Assembly: GCA_900548585.1 (NCBI GenBank) | Contig: URLI01000007.1 | Span: 1 to 58,431, forward strand | Length of the DNA: 58,431 nt | Source of the DNA: an uncultured Prevotella sp. | GTDB lineage: Bacteria > Bacteroidota > Bacteroidia > Bacteroidales > Bacteroidaceae | Reading direction: 5' to 3' | Translations under genes and position numbers: made by a program | In this document: positions 24,867 through 32,619 of the stretch, piece by piece | How positions within the stretch are numbered: position 1 is the stretch's first letter | How the letters are laid out: every line of letters begins with the position of its first letter | The notes under the pieces: generated by a model | Told to the model about the DNA's origin: nothing | Database searches by the model: none | What the model saw: only the letters and a program-made list of their open reading frames with translations

Positions 24867-25796
24867 CTATTTAATGATTATTTTCTGTGTATAAATTGAT
24901 TTGCCCTTCTTTGTCAAAGTGCAGAGATACATGCCTTTTGAAAATTGAGGTACGCAGATGCTCTTTTCCGTCACGGGCGAGGAGAAAACTCTCTGTCCGC
25001 ATATATTGAGAATGTCAATGTGGTCGCAGTTCTCGATGGAACTCAACTCTATCGAGCCGTCACGGTATGCCATGCGGATAGTCTGCTTGTATTCAATATC
25101 GTCAATCCCGGTTTCTTTGAGATTGATGACGGGACGAATGGGGAGACCGATTGTTCTCACGCTCGAGCTTCTGCCAACACCGCCAGAGTCGTAATCAATT
25201 TCCTTGGCTTCTGAAATATTGTCATCCTGTGCCCCCTCTTCTCTATGAAGCGTTCCGGTCCAACAATATCCTTTCCAATTCTGGTTACGATATGTTTGTC
25301 CTAAATACGTATCGGCATATCCGGCAGCGGGGAGGAAGAGGGTGTTTTCATTTGCGCCATGATGGAAACGAGTACCCCAAATGCCGTCCACCTCTTCCCA
25401 TTTGTGCCAGCAAAGTCTCACGAGTTCCCCTACCTCCTCAAAAGTAGGTAGGCGCCATCGTCCGCCCCATTTTACCCTCGCGGCATCGTATTCCGTCCCA
25501 CAGATATCTTCTCCGATATTCGTACATAAGATATAATAAGCAACTCCGGGAATCTCTTTGTATCCTTCAAAGAATTTGTAATTCTCATTAGTATATTCCT
25601 CTTTAGGCTCTGTCTCTCCCCATGCGAAGTAGTCTCCGAAATCTATGGAAGACTCGGCTCCGATGTTGCAGGTTGCCCACAAAGTACCGCTCGGTAATCC
25701 CATATCTATATACTCATGACCGTCTATGACGTTTGTCTGCGCATGGGAAACAGAAACGAGCAGGATGCTTAATACGGATGTAAAAATAAATCTCAT
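24867..25796 (-). CDS. Exported protein with Fibrobacter-paralogous-like domain and T9SS sorting domain
   Basis: The 309-aa protein has a signal peptide (cut after SHAQ). Its central domain begins EYIDMGLPSGTLWATCNIGA and includes DYFAWGETEPK, RWRLPTFEEVGELV and FLPAAGYAD; this is the repeated surface-protein domain often found in Bacteroidales and related to DUF1566/Fib_succ_major. A short C-terminal T9SS-like sorting domain ends KGMYLCTLTKKGKSIYTQKIIIK-type strands (about 240-309). It is directly upstream of the S8 protease gene (8-bp gap). It is probably secreted to the cell surface. Confidence 0.85.
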   Translation of the reverse strand: MRFIFTSVLSILLVSVSHAQTNVIDGHEYIDMGLPSGTLWATCNIGAESSIDFGDYFAWGETEPKEEYTNENYKFFEGYKEIPGVAYYILCTNIGEDICGTEYDAARVKWGGRWRLPTFEEVGELVRLCWHKWEEVDGIWGTRFHHGANENTLFLPAAGYADTYLGQTYRNQNWKGYCWTGTLHREEGAQDDNISEAKEIDYDSGGVGRSSSVRTIGLPIRPVINLKETGIDDIEYKQTIRMAYRDGSIELSSIENCDHIDILNICGQRVFSSPVTEKSICVPQFSKGMYLCTLTKKGKSIYTQKIIIK

Positions 25797-25816
25797 ATCA
25801 TATTAATTTTATAAGA

Positions 25817-25850
25817 AGTAGGTTTTTGGCTGAAATCAGCCAATCCTACT
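25817..25850 (-). terminator. Strong hairpin between two exported-protein genes
   Basis: AGTAGG (25817-25822) pairs with CCTACT (25845-25850), and TGGCTGA (25827-25833) pairs with TCAGCCA (25836-25842). Together they form a two-part stem that lies after the 540-aa gene and 20 bp before the 309-aa start. The minus strand continues CTTCTTATAAAATT, a weak T-tract, so this may be a partial terminator or attenuator. Confidence 0.55.
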
Positions 25851-25864
25851 CCTTGGTCTATAAT

Positions 25865-27487
25865 TTACTTGACGAAAATCTTTTTCGTTTCCATACCATT
25901 CTCATATGTGACAGAGAACGCATAAACACCACCGTTCTTTATGTTCAGAGAACTCAAAGAGAGTGTGGCAGAAAGAGCATTCACTTTTACCGAACTTAGT
26001 TTGACACCGGACATGTCATACACTTCCATTTTGCTTATCTTCCTTCCTGATGAAATCGTAATGTCTGACATTAGATTGGCAGGACACGGAGTAATGGAAA
26101 GTTGAGAGTCCCGTTCAATCTTTGAAACGTCTGTAGTGCCGTCATGTTTTGCCTGTGCCGGAGCAAGGAAAGCGGATACATTCGCTTCGCTTCTTACACG
26201 CGCAAGGATATTGCACTTTGACTCTGGCTTATATGAACTATAATTTGCTACATGTATGCCTTTTGTCTTGACGAAATATTTCTGGCTGATGTATGAATCC
26301 CAATTGCTTAGGTTATACTGGTTGAGCTTTGAAAGGGGACCGTCATCGTTAACACCAACTACATTTTTAGCAGAATATCCTTCTATGAAGAGCATGGGGT
26401 CATCAGTGCCGGGAGTATTGCAATTCGTCATTGTCGCATACTCGTTACCGTCCGCTGGTATTTCACAATCACAATTTGAAAAATATATCGGAGCGTTCTC
26501 ATAGAAGTAATTGCCATTGACATTCAAGTCCGCCACACTCAGCACTCCATTGCCAGCACTCCGCAGTTTTATCAGATACATTCCTGTTTTCGGTATCGTG
26601 ACTTTCAGTGTTGCGATTTGATTATTAGGGTTATTCAGAGCCTTTTCTGAGAGATGTCCCCAATTGAGCCCCTGCATTTCTTCCGATGTGGCAGGAGTGT
26701 ACAAAAACACCGGCTTGAGATCCCATATTGGAGAGACGATGTCCCCTATTTCTCCTGAAACGTCTTCGGTATCCGTTTGTCTTCCAAGGGCAAACGGTTG
26801 TCCGTAATAGACCATATCAATCTTATGTGCTACTTTACTTGTGGAAGTGATGAAGATCTCTTGTCCTTTCGTGAAAGAAAATGGCCGATAGAAAGAATAT
26901 TTCAACGGCACATGTGTAAAATACTTAATGCCCGCAGCACCATGGGAGTCGCTTTCCGTCATTTCCGCCATGCTTACATCTGGAGTGCCATCTGATGAGA
27001 CGGCCTTTCGCAGGTATGAGTTAAAGCCGGCGGACTGAAATCTCGTTGCCATCATGTTCCGTGATATTTTGACGGACTCTACGTTTGGCATCTCGGGGGC
27101 ATTGGTTGCAATTGATATTGTGTTAATGCCGTTTTTAAGTTGCAGGGCAGGTTTCGCTTCAACGGAAGCAGACTGCCAGTTCCCGACGGTTGGCTTAACC
27201 GAACCGGAAAGCGTGCCGTTCACATACACCTTGAATGTGGTGAATTTCCCGTTGGCATACCTTGTCGGCTGAAGCCAAAAATTAACGTAATAATCACCTG
27301 CTTCAAATGCCTGAACCTCAAAGTTTTTGTAATTCAGCACATTGTCTGTCGTTTCATACATACTTTTGATCTCTAAAACATTGTTTGAAGTCAAAGGTTT
27401 GTTCTCACTTCTCTGTGCATTTGCATGTTGTACAGGAAAAGTCGTTGTTAATGCACATAATACTGTCATGAATAAAATTTTTCTCAT
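25865..27487 (-). CDS. Large exported protein with C-terminal T9SS type A-like sorting domain
   Basis: The 540-aa protein has a signal peptide (cut near ANAQ). The N-terminal part (about 45-150) looks like a carbohydrate-binding beta sandwich (NFEVQAFEAGDYYVNFWLQ, FKVYVNGTLSGSVKP, LKNGINTISIATNAP). No enzymatic motif is recognised in the middle. Residues about 465-540 (LSITPCPANLMSDITISSGRKISKMEVYDMSG..., NGGVYAFSVTYENG...KKIFVK) form a typical T9SS type A sorting domain. It is the first of the four exported-protein genes on this strand. Confidence 0.85.
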   Translation of the reverse strand: MRKILFMTVLCALTTTFPVQHANAQRSENKPLTSNNVLEIKSMYETTDNVLNYKNFEVQAFEAGDYYVNFWLQPTRYANGKFTTFKVYVNGTLSGSVKPTVGNWQSASVEAKPALQLKNGINTISIATNAPEMPNVESVKISRNMMATRFQSAGFNSYLRKAVSSDGTPDVSMAEMTESDSHGAAGIKYFTHVPLKYSFYRPFSFTKGQEIFITSTSKVAHKIDMVYYGQPFALGRQTDTEDVSGEIGDIVSPIWDLKPVFLYTPATSEEMQGLNWGHLSEKALNNPNNQIATLKVTIPKTGMYLIKLRSAGNGVLSVADLNVNGNYFYENAPIYFSNCDCEIPADGNEYATMTNCNTPGTDDPMLFIEGYSAKNVVGVNDDGPLSKLNQYNLSNWDSYISQKYFVKTKGIHVANYSSYKPESKCNILARVRSEANVSAFLAPAQAKHDGTTDVSKIERDSQLSITPCPANLMSDITISSGRKISKMEVYDMSGVKLSSVKVNALSATLSLSSLNIKNGGVYAFSVTYENGMETKKIFVK

Positions 27488-28109
27488 GTCTTAAAACTTT
27501 TATTATTAATAACTTACCTAATATTCCCTTTTATGGGATACTGACAATTTCATATCATTCAAAATGACAGATTGTACAGAAATTTTGCTGTTAACAAATA
27601 CGAATAAATTTGCAACAGATAAAAATTATTTTGCTTTTATTTATGCTTTGGATGAAATTGATTATTACTTTGTTCTCTTTTGTTTTTTACAAACTCCTTG
27701 CAAGGGACTTCATAAATACAGAGGCTAACTATCATACAGATAGAAGCACTGTTCCATACGAGAACCTTCCACTCTCCGGTACAAGGAGAAGAATTTTATA
27801 TGTTTGATTTTCCATAATGTCATAATGTCAAACCTAAAATAGAACGTTTGTTCTGTAATTCTAAGCACAATATTACGCAAATTATTTTAATCTGCCAAAT
27901 TTTCGGAAAGTTTTTCTTTAAAAAGTTTCATTTTTCTTATTTTTCAATGTAAAAGAGTTGATTCTGGGTATTTTTTGCAGGCTTAATAATTAGGCTGAAA
28001 ATCCCGTCAAATTCCTCCCATTAGACTTTGTATGTGATTATTTGGGTGTGTTTCCTATTTATTTCCGTAAAAGCACACTGTTTTCATCAGAAAAGCATTA
28101 TCTTTGCCC
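27488..28109. other. Long AT-rich gene-free stretch
   Basis: No supported gene is seen between the exported-protein genes and the possible small RNA. A 65-codon plus-strand frame at 27610-27807 lacks any support. A minus-strand TAGGTTTG (27836-27829) could be a -7 box for the exported genes, but it lies about 340 bp upstream and no -33 partner was found. Confidence 0.5.
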
Positions 28110-28250
28110 AATCAATTTAAGTGTTCTTTGGCGCATTGCAGAATAAAGAAAGGGGAAGAAGCTCGCTCGTTCCCAAGTCGTAACCCTTTCCTTCTTTGTT
28201 CATTGTCATTTTGTTGATTATCTGAAAGATACAGATTTATTGAATCTTTT
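28099..28250 (+). ncRNA. Candidate small RNA upstream of ftsY
   Basis: A TATCTTTG -7 box (28099-28106) is followed by a sequence that can fold as one long rod. AATCAA (28110-28115) pairs with TTGATT (28214-28219). A large open bubble follows, then AAAGAA with TTCTTT and GAAAGGG (28148-28154) with CCCTTTC (28184-28190). A small hairpin AGATT/AATCT followed by TTTT (about 28233-28250) could end it. No -33 box was found. The rod with an open bubble recalls 6S RNA in shape only. Confidence 0.3.
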
Positions 28251-28351
28251 GCGGGCATAGTAAGTGTTTGTTATTATGCCTAATGTTTGTTAGCCGGTTG
28301 CTCTACGTGCGGTTTCTTTTTTGTCTGTTTTGTCATAAAAGACCATCCATA

Positions 28352-28383
28352 TTTGCTCCTATAAAAGATTTTATGTAATTTTG
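28352..28383 (+). promoter_or_regulatory. Promoter of ftsY
   Basis: TTTG (28352-28355), a 20-bp spacer and TAATTTTG (28376-28383) fit the Bacteroidota consensus with one extra spacer base. It ends 18 bp before the ATG at 28402 and overlaps the earlier in-frame TTG at 28381, which makes that TTG an unlikely start. Confidence 0.6.
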
Positions 28384-28401
28384 TGGGCAAAAACATACAA
28401 G

Positions 28402-29358
28402 ATGGGGATATTCGGTTTATTCAGCAATAAGAAGAAGGAAACGCTTGACAAGGGGCTTGAGAAGACCAAGGAGAGCGTGTTCTCAAAGTTGGCAAGGGCT
28501 GTCGCTGGCAAGTCGAAGGTTGACGATGACGTTCTCGACAACCTTGAGGAGGTGTTGATAACGAGTGATGTCGGCGTTGAGACTACGCTGAAAGTGATTA
28601 AGAAGATAGAGGAAAGGGTGGCGCGCGACAAGTATGTCTCAACTTCCGAACTAAACAATATCCTCCGTGAAGAGATAGCCAACCTGCTTTCTGAGAACAA
28701 TTCTGATGACAACGACAACTGGGACCTCCCATCCGACCATGCCCCGTATGTAATCCTCGTGGTAGGAGTGAACGGTGTCGGCAAGACAACGACAATAGGC
28801 AAACTGGCACACCAGTTCAAGAGCGCCGGCAAGAAAGTGTACCTCGGGGCCGCAGACACGTTCCGCGCTGCGGCTGTGGAGCAACTATGCATCTGGGGCG
28901 AGCGTGTGGGATGCACGGTGATAAAGCAGCAGATGGGCAGCGACCCGGCCTCCGTGGCATTCGACACATTGAGTTCGGCAAAGGCAAACGGCGCCGACGT
29001 GGTTCTCATTGACACCGCAGGCCGTCTCCACAATAAGGTGGGACTTATGAACGAACTGAAGAAAATAAAGGAGGTTATGAAGAAAGTGATGCCGGATGCG
29101 CCGGACGAGGTGATGCTGGTACTTGACGGAAGCACAGGTCAAAATGCTTTCGAGCAGGCAAAGCAGTTCTCCGCCGTGACGCAGATAACGAGTCTCGCCA
29201 TTACAAAACTTGACGGCACTGCCAAGGGAGGAGTCGTTATAGGTATAAGCGACCAGCTGAAAGTTCCGGTGAAATACATAGGCCTGGGAGAAGGAATGGA
29301 GGATCTACAGTTGTTCAACAGGCGGCAGTTCGTGGATTCCCTGTTCAATTCAAAATGA
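28402..29358 (+). CDS. ftsY: Signal recognition particle receptor FtsY
   Basis: FtsY is the membrane-associated SRP receptor GTPase that docks translating ribosomes at the Sec translocon. The 318-aa form lacks the long acidic A domain of E. coli and starts directly with MGIFGLFSNKKK. The N domain covers about 20-105. The G domain has G1 GVNGVGKTTTIGKLA (near 118-132), the I-box region AADTFRAAAVEQL, DTAGR, and TKLDGTAKGG. It heads a run with rimO and two HU-type genes. Confidence 0.97.
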   Translation: MGIFGLFSNKKKETLDKGLEKTKESVFSKLARAVAGKSKVDDDVLDNLEEVLITSDVGVETTLKVIKKIEERVARDKYVSTSELNNILREEIANLLSENNSDDNDNWDLPSDHAPYVILVVGVNGVGKTTTIGKLAHQFKSAGKKVYLGAADTFRAAAVEQLCIWGERVGCTVIKQQMGSDPASVAFDTLSSAKANGADVVLIDTAGRLHNKVGLMNELKKIKEVMKKVMPDAPDEVMLVLDGSTGQNAFEQAKQFSAVTQITSLAITKLDGTAKGGVVIGISDQLKVPVKYIGLGEGMEDLQLFNRRQFVDSLFNSK

Positions 29359-29384
29359 AATACCAATAAAGACAACATATTGTT

Positions 29385-30686
29385 TTGAAGCATAATCATG
29401 TTGATATAGTAACACTTGGCTGCTCGAAGAACCTCGTTGACAGTGAAATTCTTATGAAGCAGTTTGAGCAGAACGGCTATTCCTGTTCACACGACAGCAA
29501 GAGACCTTGTGGCGAGATAGCAGTGATAAACACATGTGGCTTCATAGAGGCTGCCAAAGAGGAAAGCATCAGCACAATACTGGATTATGCCGAACGCAAG
29601 AAGAACGGCAGGCTGGGCAAACTATTTGTCATGGGCTGCCTGTCACAGCGTTACAGGAAAGAACTTGAAAATGAGCTGCCGGAGGTGGATAAGTTTTATG
29701 GGAAGTTCGACTACAAGCAACTCATAGCCGACCTCGGCATGGCCAAGGCCCCAACATTCACAACCGGACGCACGCTCACGACGCCCGGGCACTATGCGTA
29801 TGTGAAGATAAGTGAGGGCTGCGACCGCCATTGTGCCTATTGTGCGATACCTATAATGACCGGCAGGCACAAGAGCCGGCCAAAGCGTGAGATATTGGAC
29901 GAGATGAAATCGCTCGTCGGTCAGGGCGTTAAGGAATTTCAGATAATAGCACAGGAACTCACATTCTATGGTATGGACATTGACGGCAAGGCACATATCG
30001 CTGACCTCGTGAGGGAAATGTCAGATATCCCAGGTGTAGAGTGGATAAGACTTCATTACGCATATCCCGCGCAATTCCCTTACGAGTTACTCGATGTCAT
30101 GCGCGAGAAAAAGAATGTGTGCAAGTACCTTGACATTGCTTTGCAGCACATCTCAGACAACATGCTCGAGGCGATGCACCGCCACATCACAAAGGAAGAG
30201 ACCTGCCGACTTATAGAGACAATACGCGAGAAGGTTCCCGGAATCGCAATCAGGACAACGTTGATGGTGGGCTTCCCCGGCGAGACCGAGGACGACTTCC
30301 GTGATCTCATGGATTTCACGCGCGAGGCACGCTTCGAGCGCATGGGTGCATTCGCCTATTCTGAAGAGGAGGGGACGTATGGCGCAACCCACTACACCGA
30401 TGACGTTCCTGCGGAGACAAAGGAAAGACGGTTGTCTGAACTCATGTCGCTTCAGCAGTCGATAAGTGCGGAACTTGAGGAAGAGAGGATTGGCACGGTG
30501 ATGAAGGTCATAATAGACCGCAGGGAGGGCGATTACTACATAGGAAGGACGGAGTTCAGTTCGCCGGAGGTAGACCCCGAGGTGCTTATAAGGGCGGACG
30601 AGCGTATGCTCCGCAGGGGATATTTCTACGATGTGATGATAACCGGGGCTGAGGAGTTTGACCTTTATGCCACCACGGTGTTCTGA
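29385..30686 (+). CDS. rimO: Ribosomal protein S12 methylthiotransferase RimO
   Basis: RimO is a radical-SAM enzyme that adds a methylthio group to the conserved Asp of ribosomal protein S12. The 433-aa protein has the N-terminal MTTase domain with three cluster cysteines (LGCSKN C13, VINTCGF, MGCLSQR), the radical-SAM CxxxCxxC (GCDRHCAYC, about 145-153), and a C-terminal TRAM domain. The start must be TTG 29385: the frame upstream is closed by TAA at 29367 and no ATG precedes the conserved VDIVTLGCSKN. Confidence 0.95.
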   Translation: MKHNHVDIVTLGCSKNLVDSEILMKQFEQNGYSCSHDSKRPCGEIAVINTCGFIEAAKEESISTILDYAERKKNGRLGKLFVMGCLSQRYRKELENELPEVDKFYGKFDYKQLIADLGMAKAPTFTTGRTLTTPGHYAYVKISEGCDRHCAYCAIPIMTGRHKSRPKREILDEMKSLVGQGVKEFQIIAQELTFYGMDIDGKAHIADLVREMSDIPGVEWIRLHYAYPAQFPYELLDVMREKKNVCKYLDIALQHISDNMLEAMHRHITKEETCRLIETIREKVPGIAIRTTLMVGFPGETEDDFRDLMDFTREARFERMGAFAYSEEEGTYGATHYTDDVPAETKERRLSELMSLQQSISAELEEERIGTVMKVIIDRREGDYYIGRTEFSSPEVDPEVLIRADERMLRRGYFYDVMITGAEEFDLYATTVF

Positions 30687-30731
30687 GGCGTTTGACATTT
30701 GACCACTGGAATAAAAGAAACCTTTACCTAT

Positions 30732-31025
30732 ATGAACAATAAAGACTTCATACAACAACTGTCCCAGAGGTTGGGAATTACGCAGGATGAAGCCCAATCA
30801 ACAATGAACAAGGCTATAGACATCATGGGGGATGTCTTTCAGGAGGGCGATTCTGTTTACTTGCCCAACTTCGGTACGTTCGAGTTGAAGAAACGTATGG
30901 AGCGTATTGTGGTGAATCCTTCCACCAAACAGCGGATGCTGGTGCCGCCAAAACTGGTGCTGGGCTTCAGGCCAGTAGCTTCGGTTAAGGAGAAACTGAA
31001 GAATGGAGGAACCGCCAATGAGTAA
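30732..31025 (+). CDS. HU-family DNA-binding protein
   Basis: The 97-aa protein (ATG 30732, MNNKDFIQQLSQRLG) is a full-length HU/IHF-type histone-like protein. It has the helical dimer core (1-45), the GDSVYLPNFGTFELKKR strand region, and the DNA-minor-groove arm (NPSTKQRMLVPPKLVLGFRPV). The arm proline in the usual HU position is in VPPK. It overlaps the following HU-fusion gene by 8 bp, which implies that the two are translated together. Confidence 0.93.
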   Translation: MNNKDFIQQLSQRLGITQDEAQSTMNKAIDIMGDVFQEGDSVYLPNFGTFELKKRMERIVVNPSTKQRMLVPPKLVLGFRPVASVKEKLKNGGTANE

Positions 31026-32418
31026 GGTCGCGTTTCCGGAAATGGCCTCAATGCTTGCAGAGCGCAGCGGTATAAGCATTGAAAAGGCGCAGGAGTTCTT
31101 GTCGGCAGTGCTTGACACTGTAATAGACGGGCTCGGCAAGGACAAGCTGCTGAAAATAAAGGGACTTGGAACTTTTAAGGTTATTGAGGTGAAACAGCGC
31201 AAGAGCGTTGATGTGAACACCGGCAAGGACATAATAATAGAAAGTCGCGAGAAAATCACATTCACCCCTGACGCTGTGATGAAGGACTTTGTGAACAGAC
31301 CTTTCTCACAGTTCGGGACGGTGGTGCTCAACCGTGGTGTTGACTTTTCTGAATTTAAGTCTTCTGTTTCTGAAAAAGAAATCGAAGAGGATGAAAGGGG
31401 GGCTGCTGTTGTAACTGCCGGCAATGACGGGCAGGAAAATTATTGTGACGATGAAAACACACAGGAAAATGACACTGTTCCCGAGACAGAGCAACCAGCT
31501 GGCAAGACCAGTAATGTTGACGATGTAAATAACGAAAAAGGTGTGGCTTATGATATGGAGACAACACCGGATACTGACAGTCACACCTTTGCGGATAAGC
31601 CTGACATGCAATGCGTAAGTACTGGCGATTTGGATGAAACTTGTGTTGCGGAGAGTTTTGCCGTTGACATGCAGCCTGCTGATGCTTGCACGCAACCTGT
31701 TGATAACGATTGTGAAGCGGCAGTGGAGGAAACTGCGGCTGAAACAATAACGACAAAAGAACAAAACGAAAAACAAGATAAAAATATGGGAAATCTACCA
31801 AACGACAAAGATGGCAGTGCTTGGAAACGCTGGCTAACTGTCATCATTCTGATAGCCTTGGTTGGCTTAATTGCTTATTATCTGTTTGATTTCTCGAACA
31901 AAAGAGAAAGCGATGCTCGGAATCAGATGATCGTAAGTCAGGTAATGGCGGTTGATTCACAGGATGTTGACAAACATTCACCAGACTCCGCAGCAATATC
32001 GGATTCTGTGAAAAAGGCAAACCGTGAGAAGGCAACCAAAGACTCGCCTGTTGCACAGGCATTGAAGGAGAAGGAGGAAAAAGCACGAAACACTACTGAA
32101 GCGAAGCCGAAACCGGAGCCGTTGAAGGAAAAGATAAAGGATAGCAAGCCCCATGACAAGCCTGTGGCTACAGTAAAGGCGACCGACAAGGAACTTGAAA
32201 CCTCGAGAAGGCTCGTAAAGTACGGAGCATACGACATCGTTGGTACGGACCGCGTGATAACCGTTAAAAAGGGGCAGACGATGGCATCCATAGCCAAGGT
32301 CTGGCTCGGCAAGGACATGGCATGTTACATTGAGGTGCATAACGGCGTAAAGACAATCACAGAGGGTCAGAAAATTAATATACCCAAACTGGTTCTAAAG
32401 AAGAAGAACAAAAAATGA
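31018..32418 (+). CDS. HU domain - transmembrane - LysM fusion protein
   Basis: The 466-aa protein (ATG 31018; an in-frame ATG at 31003 is possible) has an HU-like domain at residues 1-100 (MASMLAERSGISIEKAQEFL, LKIKGLGTFKVIEVKQRKSVDVNTGK). A long acidic linker (100-265) leads to one transmembrane helix (about 272-290, LTVIILIALVGLIAYYLF). A charged linker rich in K, E and P follows, then a C-terminal LysM-like domain (about 413-460; TVKKGQTMASIAKVWLGKD, NIPKLVLKKK). Basic residues before the helix place the HU part in the cytoplasm and LysM in the periplasm. It could link DNA to the cell wall, by analogy with HU-CCDC81-SPOR proteins. Confidence 0.88.
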   Translation: MSKVAFPEMASMLAERSGISIEKAQEFLSAVLDTVIDGLGKDKLLKIKGLGTFKVIEVKQRKSVDVNTGKDIIIESREKITFTPDAVMKDFVNRPFSQFGTVVLNRGVDFSEFKSSVSEKEIEEDERGAAVVTAGNDGQENYCDDENTQENDTVPETEQPAGKTSNVDDVNNEKGVAYDMETTPDTDSHTFADKPDMQCVSTGDLDETCVAESFAVDMQPADACTQPVDNDCEAAVEETAAETITTKEQNEKQDKNMGNLPNDKDGSAWKRWLTVIILIALVGLIAYYLFDFSNKRESDARNQMIVSQVMAVDSQDVDKHSPDSAAISDSVKKANREKATKDSPVAQALKEKEEKARNTTEAKPKPEPLKEKIKDSKPHDKPVATVKATDKELETSRRLVKYGAYDIVGTDRVITVKKGQTMASIAKVWLGKDMACYIEVHNGVKTITEGQKINIPKLVLKKKNKK

Positions 32419-32420
32419 AT

Positions 32421-32475
32421 GGCACGCTCCAAATCAATGCTGCCAGAGGCTTAAATGGTTGTGGAGCGTGTTTTG
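32421..32475 (+). terminator. Terminator after the HU-LysM gene
   Basis: CACGCTCCA (32423-32431) pairs with TGGAGCGTG (32462-32470), extended by two G-T pairs, with a 30-nt loop and a following TTTT. It starts 5 bp past the stop codon. Confidence 0.75.
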
Positions 32476-32540
32476 TAAATGACAATAAGCATAAAGTTTC
32501 TTAAAAGTAAGTTTTGAGAAACTTTTTTAATACTTTTTAG

Positions 32541-32581
32541 TCGCCTTTATTCGACTATGAAAGGCGAAAGTGTTACTTTTG
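32541..32581 (+). promoter_or_regulatory. moxR promoter region with inverted repeat
   Basis: The -7 box TACTTTTG (32574-32581) is preceded by an exact inverted repeat, TCGCCTTT (32541-32548) and AAAGGCGA (32560-32567), which occupies the spacer and the -33 position. No TTTG -33 box is found at the normal place. The repeat looks like an operator or activator site controlling the Bat operon. Confidence 0.5.
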
Positions 32582-32619
32582 CGCTTAAATAAATAATACG
32601 AACAAAAATAAAGAAAAAC

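Noticed and set aside
27610..27807. 65-codon plus-strand gene in the long intergenic gap
   Set aside because: Low-complexity hydrophobic start in AT-rich DNA, no promoter or neighbours to support it.
28381..28401. TTG start of ftsY
   Set aside because: Lies within the -7 box and would be before the transcription start.
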